DNA of 64,000 nucleotides from Candidatus Phyllobacterium onerii (GTDB taxonomy: Bacteria > Pseudomonadota > Alphaproteobacteria > Rhizobiales > Rhizobiaceae), in the NCBI RefSeq assembly GCF_028331445.1, contig NZ_JAQMHX010000001.1, forward strand, positions 248,001 to 312,000. The letters run 5' to 3'. Positions 16,202 through 26,548 of the stretch are shown here, piece after piece (position 1 is the first letter of the stretch; every line of letters starts with the position of its first letter). The notes below the pieces were generated by a model. The model was not told the origin of the DNA. It saw only the letters and a list, made by a program, of their open reading frames with translations, and made no database searches. The position numbers and the translations under genes were made by a program.

Positions 16202-17575
16202 CTAATAAGCATATTCCAGAAATGCCGGCTCAACGGAACTGCCCCAAGCAGTATTATACTGCGACAGCATCTGCTCAGCCGACGTTGTTCCACGCGCAAC
16301 AACTTCCTCCAGCGACGAGAGGTAATGCGTCTCGTCGAAGCCTTCGCTGTTGAGCTTTGCCCGGTTCTTCAGGCCGAGCCGCGAAATCGCCAGCACGTCA
16401 CGTGATATTTCATGCACAGACCGATTGCGTAGCGTGGCGCGCAGGCCTTGCGCCGGAACCTCGTCGCGCAGCGCCTGTACTTCCGGGTAGGTCCAGTCAT
16501 AGGTCATGGCCTCGGCTGCATCCAACGCCTCGGCATCGTAGAGTAGCCCAACCCAGAAAGCCGGGAGCGCGCAAATGCGCCGCCAAGGTCCGCCATCGGC
16601 GCCACGCATTTCGAGGAAGCGCTTCAGCCGTACTTCCGGAAACAGGGTCGATAAATGATTTGCCCAGTCGCCCATGTTCGGCGTGCCTTCCGGGATGGAA
16701 TCCTTCAGAGCGCCGTTCATGAACTGACGGAATGTCACGTGGGTACAATCATGATAGCGACCATGGCGCATGACAAAATACATGGGCACGTCGAGTGCCC
16801 ATTCGACGTAGTCGGCAAAGCCAAAATTCTCATTGAAGATGAAAGGCAGAACGCCCGAACGATTGTTGTCCGTGTCGCGCCATATGTTTGAACGCCATGA
16901 GAGAAGCCCGTTCGGCCTGCCCTCGGTGAAAGGCGACATTGCAAAGAGCGCCGTCGCGATGGACTGCAACTTCACCGAAACCTGCATCTTGCGGCGCATA
17001 TCCGTTTCGGACGAGAAGTCGAGATTCACCTGGATCGTGCAGGTGCGATACATCATGTTCAGGCCGTCCTTGCCGACTTTCGGCATATAGTTGGACATGA
17101 TGTTATAGCGTGATTTCGGCATGCGCGGCGTTTCGGCGAGAGTCCATTTGGGGCTACCGCCAAGACCAAGAAAACGAATACCTAGCGGCTCCGCGATTTC
17201 GCGCACCTGCGCCAGATGTGCGTTGGATTCACGGCAGGTCTGATGAATGGTGAGAAGCGGTGCACCGGAAAGCTCGAATTGTCCACCCGGTTCAAGCGAG
17301 ATTGCACCTTGGCCAGTTGGCTCGACGAGGCCAATGATATTGCCTTCGTCGATGATCGGCTCCCAGCCAAGCTTGGATTGCATGCCTTCGAGGATCGCGC
17401 GAATTCCGCGCGGACCTTCATAGGGAACCGGGCTGTTGTCTTCCGTGTAAAATGGGAACTTCTCATGCTCCGTGCCGATGCGCCAGTCGGACTCCGGCCT
17501 CGATCCCTGTGCAAGATAGGCAGCCAGTTCTTCGGTGCCGGTGATCGGTGTTTCGTCTGTCGTATCGCGCGCCAT
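16202..17575 (-). CDS. gshA: Glutamate-cysteine ligase
   Basis: A 457-aa ligase making gamma-glutamylcysteine, the first and limiting step of glutathione synthesis. It is of the plant/alphaproteobacterial type (GCS2-like, PF04107). Blocks include GTEHEKF near the N-terminus, GGQFELSGAPL, MYRTCTIQVNLDFSSE, GRPNGLLSWRSNIWRDTD and FRQFMNGAL. The ATG at 17575 (MARDTTDETP, preceded by GGAAAG) is preferred to an upstream in-frame TTG. The glutathione synthetase gene gshB is not in the window. It runs in the same direction as rsmE, 104 bases downstream of that gene. Confidence 0.92.
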   Translation of the reverse strand: MARDTTDETPITGTEELAAYLAQGSRPESDWRIGTEHEKFPFYTEDNSPVPYEGPRGIRAILEGMQSKLGWEPIIDEGNIIGLVEPTGQGAISLEPGGQFELSGAPLLTIHQTCRESNAHLAQVREIAEPLGIRFLGLGGSPKWTLAETPRMPKSRYNIMSNYMPKVGKDGLNMMYRTCTIQVNLDFSSETDMRRKMQVSVKLQSIATALFAMSPFTEGRPNGLLSWRSNIWRDTDNNRSGVLPFIFNENFGFADYVEWALDVPMYFVMRHGRYHDCTHVTFRQFMNGALKDSIPEGTPNMGDWANHLSTLFPEVRLKRFLEMRGADGGPWRRICALPAFWVGLLYDAEALDAAEAMTYDWTYPEVQALRDEVPAQGLRATLRNRSVHEISRDVLAISRLGLKNRAKLNSEGFDETHYLSSLEEVVARGTTSAEQMLSQYNTAWGSSVEPAFLEYAY

Positions 17576-17679
17576 GGATGGTGCTTTCCGAGATGATGAG
17601 ATCGTCGCGCGTGATTGACCGTTTTCGTGCAGGAGCGCAAGCAAATTTCGCTTATGGTCTCATCAAGAGTATTTGTAAC

Positions 17680-18414
17680 TCACCAATCGCCTATCGTCGC
17701 CTGAATCAAGGCGAGGGCCGCAACGGCGGCTGTATCTGCCCGCAGGATGCGCGGACCCAATGGAATAGCGGTCACAAAGGGCAGCTTTCGCAAGGTTTCG
17801 CGTTCCTGGTCGGAAAAGCCTCCTTCCGGACCGATGAGGACGCCAAGCGGGCTGCGCGGGAGCGATTGCAGCAGCGGCAGCGGATTATGTGTGTCATGTC
17901 CCTCATCACAGAAAATGAGGCGACGCTGATTATCCCAGCCCTCAAGCAGCTTTTCAAGCTTTGCAGGCTCACGCGTTTGCGGAATGGCCAGCACGCCGCA
18001 TTGTTCCGCTGCTTCGATCACGTTGGCCTCGATTCGCTCGGTCCCGATGCGGGAAACTTGCGTATGCTGGGTGATCACCGGCTGCAGAACGCCTGCGCCC
18101 ATCTCCACCGCCTTCTGGACCAGATAGTCGAGCCGGCCCTGTTTCAACAGTGCGAAGCAATAGAGGAGATCGGGCGCGGCTGGCTGTTGGCGAACCTGTT
18201 CCAGCGGCTCAAGGAACAGCTTTTTCCTGCTTTCAAATCGCAATGCCGCACGCCATTCGCCATCACGCCCGTTGAAGACGAGGATTTCATCGCCGTCCTT
18301 CATCCGCAATACATTGGACAGATAGTTGACAGCCTCCGGACCCGTCTCCGCACGCTTCCCGGCGGCAAGACTGTCGGTGACGTAGAGCCGCTGCATTTTG
18401 TAATTTGCGCGCAT
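17680..18414 (-). CDS. rsmE: 16S rRNA (uracil-1498-N3)-methyltransferase
   Basis: A 244-aa SPOUT methyltransferase that methylates U1498 of 16S rRNA. The N-terminal PUA-like domain includes [12 protein letters not shown] and [21 protein letters not shown]. The C-terminal SPOUT knot shows [14 protein letters not shown] and [20 protein letters not shown], the family signatures for the knotted SAM site. It is the first in a run of minus-strand genes rsmE-gshA-SDR. A Rhizobiales arrangement of rsmE beside gshA is common. Confidence 0.93.
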   Translation of the reverse strand: MRANYKMQRLYVTDSLAAGKRAETGPEAVNYLSNVLRMKDGDEILVFNGRDGEWRAALRFESRKKLFLEPLEQVRQQPAAPDLLYCFALLKQGRLDYLVQKAVEMGAGVLQPVITQHTQVSRIGTERIEANVIEAAEQCGVLAIPQTREPAKLEKLLEGWDNQRRLIFCDEGHDTHNPLPLLQSLPRSPLGVLIGPEGGFSDQERETLRKLPFVTAIPLGPRILRADTAAVAALALIQATIGDW

Positions 18415-18434
18415 TGAATAACCGAAGGTTGGAT

Positions 18435-18872
18435 TTAGCTGAGCGGCGGCAGGCGGCGCTTGACTGGCGACGACTTGACAATGGAAGTGTTTGTCTCGGC
18501 CCTTTCCGATAAACGGTCGAGTATCATGTCGAGTTGTTCCATCGTCCGGAATTGTAATTTACCAACGAAACAATCGTCACCTGTGACCTTGTCGCATTCA
18601 GTGATTTCCGGCGTTTCCTGTATCAGCTTTTCGACGATGTGCAGCATGCCAGGCAATGGCCGGACGCGTACGATGGCCGAGAGGCTGTAGCCGAGGGCGA
18701 CGGGATCGATGTCGATCGTAAAGGAGCGGATCACTTTTTTCTCTTCAAGGCGGCGCAACCGCTCGGAAACGCTGGGCGAAGACAGGCCCACCTGATTGCT
18801 AAGTTCTTTTAGCGATATACGCGCATCATGAACAAGAATCTCGATGATAGTTCGGTCAAGATCATCAAGCAT
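18435..18872 (-). CDS. Lrp/AsnC-family transcriptional regulator
   Basis: A 145-aa regulator with an N-terminal HTH ([20 protein letters not shown], then [21 protein letters not shown]) and a C-terminal RAM/ACT-like ligand domain containing [10 protein letters not shown] and [12 protein letters not shown]. It probably senses an amino acid. Start: AGGAGGG before the ATG. It is divergent from an EamA-type exporter across 131 bases, the usual arrangement of an Lrp-type regulator and the amino-acid exporter that it controls. Confidence 0.9.
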   Translation of the reverse strand: MLDDLDRTIIEILVHDARISLKELSNQVGLSSPSVSERLRRLEEKKVIRSFTIDIDPVALGYSLSAIVRVRPLPGMLHIVEKLIQETPEITECDKVTGDDCFVGKLQFRTMEQLDMILDRLSERAETNTSIVKSSPVKRRLPPLS

Positions 18873-18940
18873 AATTCCCTCCTAAGGCCACTCGTTTGTT
18901 TCGCCTCAAATAAGAAGGTAAAGCGCGAGTTTTGCCTTTT

Positions 18941-18963
18941 GTGACATATATCAAATTCGTCAC
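18941..18963. promoter_or_regulatory. Dyad in the Lrp/EamA divergent promoter region
   Basis: GTGAC (18941-18945) and GTCAC (18959-18963) flank a 13-base AT-rich centre (ATATATCAAATTC). AT-rich centres with short arms are typical of Lrp/AsnC operators. It lies midway between the two divergent genes. Confidence 0.35.
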
Positions 18964-19003
18964 TTGCCGCATACCCTCGGCAAATCAACAAAAGGTGTTC
19001 GAC

Positions 19004-19903
19004 ATGGAAAAAGATGTGTTGAGGGGCAGCGCTGAAATGACTGCCGCCATGTTCATTTCAGGGACAATCGGCTGGTTTGTATTGATGTCAGGCCAACCGG
19101 TCCTGTCGGTGGTGTTCTGGCGCTGCGCCATCGGTGCTGTGACGTTGCTCGCTGTATGCGGGGCGTTCGGGCTGCTTCGACGTGATGCCATTTCGCTGAA
19201 ACTCTTCGGGCTTGCCGTAGTTGGCGGAATAGCAATCGTGTTGAACTGGGTTCTGCTTTTTGCCGCTTACTCACGCGCATCCATTGCCATCGCCACCACG
19301 GTGTATAACGTCCAGCCGTTCATGCTGGTTGGTCTAGGCGCGTTGATTTTCAAGGAAAAACTCACCACTACCAAGCTTTTCTGGCTGGGTTTCGCCTTTG
19401 CAGGGATGCTGCTAATCGTCCAGGCCAAACCTGGTGGCGCTTATGACGGCTCCGACTACATGGTGGGCATTGCCCTGTCGCTCGGCGCGGCCTTTCTCTA
19501 TGCGATCGCCGCCATAGTGGCCAAACGCCTGAAAGGCATTCCATCATACCTCATCGCCCTCATTCAGGTCTGCGTTGGCGTCCTGATGCTTGCACCATTC
19601 GCTGATTTCGCTCAACTGCCGCAAAGCACCGGCGAATGGGGCAGCATCATAACGATAGGCGTGGTTCACACCGGCCTGATGTATATCCTGCTCTATAGCG
19701 CAATCCAGAAACTGCCGACGCACATTACGGGCTCGCTTTCCTTCATCTATCCGATTGCTGCGATCCTGGTGGACTATATTGCCTTCGGACACGCCTTGCA
19801 GCCAAGCCAGTTGGTCGGGTCCGCTGCTATTTTGATCGCTGCCGCGGGCACCAGCCTCGGCTGGACATTCCGCAGGTCACTTCCGGTGAGTGTCAAGGCT
19901 TGA
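19004..19903 (+). CDS. EamA/DMT-superfamily transporter
   Basis: A 299-aa membrane protein with about ten hydrophobic helices in two EamA repeats (about 10-140 and 155-290). The first repeat ends in VYNVQPFMLVGLGALIFKEK and the second in GSLSFIYPIAAILVDYIAFG, the expected paired positions. Such proteins export amino acids or other metabolites. Start: ATG at 19004 after AAAGGTG. The divergent Lrp/AsnC regulator suggests amino-acid export under its control. The 3' end overlaps the convergent gene below by 27 bases. Confidence 0.88.
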   Translation: MEKDVLRGSAEMTAAMFISGTIGWFVLMSGQPVLSVVFWRCAIGAVTLLAVCGAFGLLRRDAISLKLFGLAVVGGIAIVLNWVLLFAAYSRASIAIATTVYNVQPFMLVGLGALIFKEKLTTTKLFWLGFAFAGMLLIVQAKPGGAYDGSDYMVGIALSLGAAFLYAIAAIVAKRLKGIPSYLIALIQVCVGVLMLAPFADFAQLPQSTGEWGSIITIGVVHTGLMYILLYSAIQKLPTHITGSLSFIYPIAAILVDYIAFGHALQPSQLVGSAAILIAAAGTSLGWTFRRSLPVSVKA

Positions 19904-20521
19904 TGTATAGCCCGCTCTCAGCGCCAGGACGGTTGAAGGCGGTGTGAGGAGCATAACATTGCGGCTGGGCGGATCAGATGGTGTGTAACCCTGCCAAGAC
20001 CAGAGATACGTCACTCCTTCTTTTACAGCATAGGCATCTTCGCCACTGGCAATCATCGTCCCATTCGGTAAATCCTTTATTTGACCTTCGATGGGATGTA
20101 GCCGTTTGCCACCCTTGGCATCTAGGCGCTCGCTATGCAGGACGGCGTCCATTGCAGGCGCAGGCTGGATCGATGTTTTCTTCCCGTCAGTCCACGCTGC
20201 CTGAAAGGCTTTCGCCCGTTGCCGCTGGCAATAGAAGCATGGTCTGTGTCCTGCTGCGAGCGCCGTCGCTTCGTCTAAAAAGAACAACTCGGTCCAGCTT
20301 GGTCGTGCCATAACCTCGCGCCGCACGCCTTTGAATTCGCAGACGCAGATGATCCAGGCCCGTGTCGTCCATCGACGCTTGAGCAAAGTGCGCGTCGTGG
20401 GATCGTGGATGATCCCGCGATTTCCCATCAGCGCGCCACGATATGGCGCAGCGACAATATCGCCAAAAGGTGTGACGCGGTTTTGCAGGGTCATTTGGCG
20501 GCTTTCGACTCTCGAGAGCAC
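19877..20521 (-). CDS. Conserved hypothetical protein with a CxxC site
   Basis: A protein of up to 214 aa that I do not recognise as a named family. Visible features: a basic central region, the sequence AAGHRPCFYCQRQRAKAFQ with a CxxC pair that could bind zinc, LLKRRWTTRAWIIC, and a Trp-rich stretch YLWSWQGYTPSD followed by a Leu/Pro-rich end. There is no signal peptide or membrane segment. An alternative start is the ATG at 20494. Its 3' end overlaps the EamA gene by 27 bases, and it is divergent from the glutamine amidotransferase gene, whose start is only 45 bases away. Function unknown; the coding call rests on frame length and protein-like composition. Confidence 0.7.
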   Translation of the reverse strand: MLSRVESRQMTLQNRVTPFGDIVAAPYRGALMGNRGIIHDPTTRTLLKRRWTTRAWIICVCEFKGVRREVMARPSWTELFFLDEATALAAGHRPCFYCQRQRAKAFQAAWTDGKKTSIQPAPAMDAVLHSERLDAKGGKRLHPIEGQIKDLPNGTMIASGEDAYAVKEGVTYLWSWQGYTPSDPPSRNVMLLTPPSTVLALRAGYTSSLDTHRK

Positions 20522-20566
20522 ATGCTATCCGAGAACTCCCGTTATTGCGATCATCAGGCAGGCTGC

Positions 20567-21265
20567 ATGCACGTTCTCGTCGTTCAGAATTATCAGAATA
20601 CAGGCCTTGGCCAAGTCGGACGCGCATTGGAGGAAGCAGGCGCTGAAATCGATCTGCGTCAGCCGTATCTTGGGGAAACACTGCCAAACGACGATTTGGA
20701 TCACGATGCGCTGGTCGTACTCGGTGGTGACCAGAGCGCGCTCGATGATGACGTCTATCCTTATCTTCCCGAACTGGCACGGCTCACCAAACGTTTCGGC
20801 GATGCCGGAAAAGCCGTTCTCGGCATCTGTCTCGGCAGTCAACTTGTTGCGCGTGGCTATGGTGGAGAGAACCTTCTAGGACGTCCGGCCGAATTCGGTT
20901 GGCGCGAGGTGACCCGAACTGTTGAAGCGAAGTCTGATCCCGTTCTTTCTGCTGTTCAGCAAAAGTTTCCAATCTTTCACTGGCACAGCGACACCTTTAC
21001 GCTTCCTGAAGGCGCCGTGCATCTTGCTTCAAGTCAGATGACCCGGAACCAGGCATTTCGCATCGGTCGTGCTGTCTATGGCATCCAGTTTCATTTCGAG
21101 GCCGATACCAAGCTCGTTGACGAGTGGAAACGAGTTTTTCATGACCAGATCAAAAATATGGATGCTGCTTGGCTCGTCAATTACCGCACCTATCTGGAGC
21201 GTGACGGGGCTGAAGCAGATGCGGCCGGGCTGGCGCTCGCTCGTGCTTGGGTGGCACTGATTTAG
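20567..21265 (+). CDS. Class I glutamine amidotransferase-like protein
   Basis: A 232-aa GATase1 protein with the nucleophile Cys88 in the elbow AVLGICLGSQLVARGYGG and the His-x-Glu of the triad in GIQFHFEAD. It belongs to the stand-alone group with gamma-glutamyl hydrolase or GMP-synthase-like annotations (COG0518). No synthetase partner lies nearby, so it may act as a gamma-glutamyl hydrolase of polyamine, gamma-glutamylated or similar metabolites. The ATG at 20567 (AGGCAGG upstream) starts exactly at the first beta strand (MHVLVVQNYQ); an ATG at 20522 is a less likely alternative. Confidence 0.85.
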   Translation: MHVLVVQNYQNTGLGQVGRALEEAGAEIDLRQPYLGETLPNDDLDHDALVVLGGDQSALDDDVYPYLPELARLTKRFGDAGKAVLGICLGSQLVARGYGGENLLGRPAEFGWREVTRTVEAKSDPVLSAVQQKFPIFHWHSDTFTLPEGAVHLASSQMTRNQAFRIGRAVYGIQFHFEADTKLVDEWKRVFHDQIKNMDAAWLVNYRTYLERDGAEADAAGLALARAWVALI

Positions 21266-21428
21266 GCCTGCATCGTGATTTCGTTGCAACTTGGCAACAG
21301 ACTAATTCCGAATCCGATTGGATGTCGGGATTCAGGTGAAGCGTGTCTCCAATTCACTAGTTGGTAATAATTGCGTCCTTTATTGGCCACACTGGTTAAC
21401 TGGCATGAAGCCAGACCGATAGAAACCG

Positions 21429-21584
21429 ATGGAAACGCCCGAAATGACCACCAAGAGTGCTGCACTTTTAACTGCCGTGATGCTCTCAGCCATCCTCTTC
21501 ATGGGCGCAGGTCTGTTCTCGGTAGATGCCGGTAGCCATACGGTTTCCACCGACGGCTATGGGGTCAGCACCTCTTTCCGCTGA
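21429..21584 (+). CDS. Small membrane or secreted protein, 51 aa (hypothetical)
   Basis: A short frame with a basic start, one hydrophobic segment (AALLTAVMLSAILFMGAGLF, about residues 11-30) and a polar tail rich in Ser, Thr and Gly ending TSFR. This reads as a single-span membrane protein or a signal peptide with a short exported tail. It fills most of the 332-base gap between the amidotransferase and the metallophosphatase, to which it is convergent. A second start at ATG 21444 (46 aa) is better placed relative to TGGAAA. I recognise no family. The coding call is moderate, based on composition and position. Confidence 0.45.
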   Translation: METPEMTTKSAALLTAVMLSAILFMGAGLFSVDAGSHTVSTDGYGVSTSFR

Positions 21585-21597
21585 TAGTCAGAGTCTC

Positions 21598-22401
21598 TCA
21601 CACTGCTTCCAGGAAAAACTTGTTCTCGGCGTCGATTGCGATCGCACTGAGACGACCGCTGAACACCGCTCCGGTATCGAGGTTGATGCGGTTTGGTCTG
21701 ATTTCCACGTCAGTGACGGGGGTATGGCCATGGATGATGACTTTCGGATAGAGCCGTGGCTCGCCAAGGAATTGCTCCCTGATCCAGACGAGATCTTCCG
21801 GATCCTGACTGTCGAGCTCAATTCCCGGACGTATGCCAGCATGGCAAAAGAAAAAATCTCCAAAAATCATCGAACGCTTCAGGCCGCGAAGAAATTCTAT
21901 GTGCCCCGGGGGAACCGCATCTAGCAGCGCGTGCCGTCCTGTCGCTACAGATCCAAGATCGTTGAAATCGATGGAAACGCCGTAGGAAAGCGCAGTCTGG
22001 CGACCGCCATTGTGTGCAAACATTCCATTGGGGGCTCCAGTCGCCAGAAATTCAAGAAAGCCGATATCGTGATTTCCTGCGAGGGCCAGCATTCGGTGCG
22101 TCTTCTTCTGTGCGCTGACCAAAAGATCAAGCACGCCTTTTGACTCGGGACCGCGATCGACGTAGTCGCCAAGATGAACGATCACCCAATCGAAGGGTGG
22201 TGATTTCTCGTTCGCCGTCTGAATGCGCCGATGCATTTCCTGCAGAAGATCGAGCCGGCCATGCACATCGCCGATGGCATAGACACGCAGCCTGTCGGGT
22301 CCCCGTGCATGTTTGAAATAAACTGTTTTCATTGTGCAATTGTCTTTCGCGTCGTAGTTGTGCGATATCTCGTCCAAGCGGATAATGTCATAGCGAGACA
22401 T
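21598..22401 (-). CDS. Metallophosphatase (serine/threonine phosphatase-like)
   Basis: A protein of up to 267 aa with the full calcineurin-like set of metal-site motifs: GDVHGR, GDYVDRGP, GNHD, CHAG and HGHTP. It belongs to the bacterial PrpE/ApaH-like group of protein phosphatases and diadenosine tetraphosphatases. An ATG at 22332 (MKTVYFKHARG) gives 244 aa and places the GDVHGR motif at the usual distance from the start, so it may be the true one. It is divergent from glcD with only 29 bases between the outer starts. The target, protein or dinucleotide, is not decided by the sequence. Confidence 0.85.
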   Translation of the reverse strand: MSRYDIIRLDEISHNYDAKDNCTMKTVYFKHARGPDRLRVYAIGDVHGRLDLLQEMHRRIQTANEKSPPFDWVIVHLGDYVDRGPESKGVLDLLVSAQKKTHRMLALAGNHDIGFLEFLATGAPNGMFAHNGGRQTALSYGVSIDFNDLGSVATGRHALLDAVPPGHIEFLRGLKRSMIFGDFFFCHAGIRPGIELDSQDPEDLVWIREQFLGEPRLYPKVIIHGHTPVTDVEIRPNRINLDTGAVFSGRLSAIAIDAENKFFLEAV

Positions 22402-22430
22402 GCTGGAATAGCTGTAGCAAGGGAAAGTTC

Positions 22431-23927
<1,497 letters not shown>

Positions 23928-25139
23928 GTGACCATATTTACTCCCAAGACCGAGGACGAAATCGTCGAGGCTGTCCAGTGGGCGCTTTCTGAGAACGCGC
24001 CGGTGGAAGTTGTCGGCCATGGCTCCAAACGCAATCTTGGCCGTCCACTGCAGACGGAACACACAATCGCGCTATCGGAATACTCAGGGGTGACGCTCTA
24101 CGAGCCGGACGAACTTGTGTTGAGCGCAAAAGCAGGCACGTCGATTGTCGAGCTCGAGACGCTGCTTGCGGAGCACGGCCAGGCGTTTCAGTTCGAACCA
24201 ATGGACTATGGGCCGCTTCTTGGGCAAGCCGCGGGACAGGGCACTTTTGGAAGCCTGCTTGCCACCAACCTATGCGGGCCGCGCCGTCTGAAATCGGGCT
24301 CGGCACGCGACCATGTTTTGGGCGTGCGCGTTGTTTCAGGGCGAGGCGAACTGTTCAAGTCAGGCGGCCGTGTTGTCAAGAACGTGACCGGCTATGATTT
24401 GTCGAAAGGCATGGCCAATTCGTGGGGTACGCTCGGCATCGCCACGGAAATAACCTTCAAGGTCCTGCCCGCTCCGGAAACCGAAACCACGCTAGTGGTG
24501 CGTGGTCTTGCCGATGATGAAGCGGCGCGTGCCATGGCGATTGCCATGGGATCGAGCGGCGAGGTGGCTTCCGCAGCGCATCTCCCTCTCAATGTATCCG
24601 GACGCGTTATCGACGGTGATCTCAAGGGTGACGCATCGACGTTGCTGCGACTTGAAGGTTTTGCGCCCTCGGTCAATGATCGGGCAGCTATGCTCAAAGG
24701 TCTATTGGCGTCGGCGGGCACGATTGTTGAGGTTGCTGGCGATACTTCGCATAAACTCTGGCAGCAAATCCGCGATGTCATCCCCTTTGCGGACGGCACC
24801 GAGCACCCCGTATGGCGCGTATCTATGGTGCCGATGGAGGCTTACAAACTCGTCGCATCCTTACGCATGGGTGCCGCGGTCGATGCCTTTTATGATTGGC
24901 AGGGCGGGCTCGTGTGGTTGCGCATGGAAGGCGAACCGGAAGCGGAGGCCGTGCGTGCTCTCATCAAGAAATATGGCGGAGGTCATGCAACTCTTGTTCG
25001 CGCATCGACGAGCGTGCGCGCGGCATTGCCGGTGTTCGAGCCGCAGCCCGCGCCCTTGGCAGCGTTGTCGAAGCGGCTCAAGCAGCAATTCGACCCGAGC
25101 GGAATACTAAACCCGGGCCGTATGGTCGCAGGAGTATAA
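23928..25139 (+). CDS. glcE: Glycolate oxidase FAD-binding subunit GlcE
   Basis: A 403-aa second FAD-type subunit of glycolate oxidase. It has the PCMH fold in its first half (VVGHGSKRNLGRP, LSAKAGTSIVELETLLAEHG, GTFGSLLATNLCGPRR, GRVVKNVTGYDLSKGMANS) and a short C-terminal domain ending FDPSGILNPGRM. It starts with GTG immediately after the glcD stop and ends two bases before glcF, so the three are co-translated. GlcE is needed for activity with GlcD and GlcF in E. coli. Confidence 0.94.
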   Translation: MTIFTPKTEDEIVEAVQWALSENAPVEVVGHGSKRNLGRPLQTEHTIALSEYSGVTLYEPDELVLSAKAGTSIVELETLLAEHGQAFQFEPMDYGPLLGQAAGQGTFGSLLATNLCGPRRLKSGSARDHVLGVRVVSGRGELFKSGGRVVKNVTGYDLSKGMANSWGTLGIATEITFKVLPAPETETTLVVRGLADDEAARAMAIAMGSSGEVASAAHLPLNVSGRVIDGDLKGDASTLLRLEGFAPSVNDRAAMLKGLLASAGTIVEVAGDTSHKLWQQIRDVIPFADGTEHPVWRVSMVPMEAYKLVASLRMGAAVDAFYDWQGGLVWLRMEGEPEAEAVRALIKKYGGGHATLVRASTSVRAALPVFEPQPAPLAALSKRLKQQFDPSGILNPGRMVAGV

Positions 25140-25141
25140 AC

Positions 25142-26473
25142 GTGCAAACAAATTTCACTCCCGAGCAGTTGCTGGATCCCGGCGTTGAAGAATCCGAGAA
25201 GATCCTGCGCAAATGTGTGCATTGTGGCTTCTGCACTGCGACTTGCCCGACTTATGTGACCCTTGGCAACGAACTCGACAGTCCGCGCGGGCGCATCTAC
25301 CTGATCAAGGACATGCTGGAAAACGGCCGTGCGGCTGATGAGCAGGTTGTCAAGCATATCGACCGCTGCCTGTCGTGCCTTGCCTGCATGACAACCTGTC
25401 CTTCCGGCGTGAATTACATGCATCTGGTCGATAACGCCCGCGCGCATATTGAGAAGACCTATAAACGCCCGATGATGAACAGGCTGACGCGTGCTCTCCT
25501 GGCGTTAGTCTTGCCTTATCCGGGCCGCTTTCGCCTTGCTCTCACCGCAGCAAAACTAAGCAGTCCGCTGGCGCCGCTGTTCAGATCGATCGCCGCGTTG
25601 AAGCCGATGGCTGCGATGCTCGAACTCGCACCCAAATCTGTCCCAGCGAAATCGCGCTTTGCCGAGCCGGGTTCGCACATGCCTGAGACATCGAAAATGG
25701 GCAGGGTTGCTATTCTTACTGGCTGCGCCCAGCCGGTGCTGAGGCCCGGTATAAACGAGGCGACAATCCGGTTGTTGACGCGGATTGGTATCGAAGTCGT
25801 GGTGCCAAAAGGCGAAGGGTGCTGCGGCTCGCTTGTGCACCATATGGGCCGCGAAGAAGAGGCACTTGAGGATGCACGTCGTAATGTTGATGTCTGGATC
25901 CGCGAGCTTGATACGGGTGGCCTTGATGCCATCGTGATTACCGCGTCCGGTTGCGGCACGACGATCAAGGACTATGGCTACATGCTTCGCCTCGATCCCG
26001 ACTACAAGGACAAGGCTGCCCGTGTATCTGCCTTGGCCAAGGACATTACCGAATATCTGGCGACCTTGACCCTGCCTGAACCTAAAGAGCCTGCTGGTCT
26101 TAGCGTTGCGTATCATTCCGCTTGTTCCATGCAACATGGGCAGAAGATCACGCGCCAACCCAAGGACTTGCTGAGGACAGCGGGCTTTGTCGTCAAGGAT
26201 CCAGCCGAAGGGCATCTTTGCTGCGGCTCGGCCGGGACCTACAATATCATGCAGCCGGAGATCGCTCGCACCCTGCGAGACCGCAAGGTGAAGAACATTG
26301 AAGCGACCGGCGCCAGCATCATTGCCACCGGAAATATCGGGTGCATCACGCAGATTGCCAGCGGTTCGAAATTGCCGATCGTCCACACTGTTGAGTTGCT
26401 GGACTGGGCCTATGGCGGACCCCGGCCTGAAGGTGTGCCGGCTCCAAAATCATTCTTGCAAGCAGCAGAATGA
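25142..26473 (+). CDS. glcF: Glycolate oxidase iron-sulfur subunit GlcF
   Basis: A 443-aa iron-sulfur subunit. Two 4Fe-4S ferredoxin motifs occur near the N-terminus (CVHCGFCTATCP and CLSCLACMTTCP), and two CCG domains follow (GEGCCGSLVHHMG and GHLCCGSAGTYN), which bind further clusters or haem-disulfide-type centres. It passes electrons from GlcD/E to the membrane quinone pool. The start is GTG at 25142, with GGAG at 25131-25134 overlapping the end of glcE. Confidence 0.94.
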   Translation: MQTNFTPEQLLDPGVEESEKILRKCVHCGFCTATCPTYVTLGNELDSPRGRIYLIKDMLENGRAADEQVVKHIDRCLSCLACMTTCPSGVNYMHLVDNARAHIEKTYKRPMMNRLTRALLALVLPYPGRFRLALTAAKLSSPLAPLFRSIAALKPMAAMLELAPKSVPAKSRFAEPGSHMPETSKMGRVAILTGCAQPVLRPGINEATIRLLTRIGIEVVVPKGEGCCGSLVHHMGREEEALEDARRNVDVWIRELDTGGLDAIVITASGCGTTIKDYGYMLRLDPDYKDKAARVSALAKDITEYLATLTLPEPKEPAGLSVAYHSACSMQHGQKITRQPKDLLRTAGFVVKDPAEGHLCCGSAGTYNIMQPEIARTLRDRKVKNIEATGASIIATGNIGCITQIASGSKLPIVHTVELLDWAYGGPRPEGVPAPKSFLQAAE

Positions 26474-26480
26474 ATAAAGA

Positions 26481-26535
26481 GGGCAGGGATTCAAGCGAAC
26501 CCCTGCCCAATTCCCGGCACCGCCCCCGGTGCCGG
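26481..26535. terminator. Tandem hairpins between convergent glcF and L,D-transpeptidase genes
   Basis: Two perfect 8-bp stems lie in tandem: GGGCAGGG/CCCTGCCC (26481-26508) and CCGGCACC/GGTGCCGG (26514-26535). Neither has a long T-run, so termination may be weak or bidirectional. Confidence 0.5.
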
Positions 26536-26548
26536 CCCCCATAACTGT

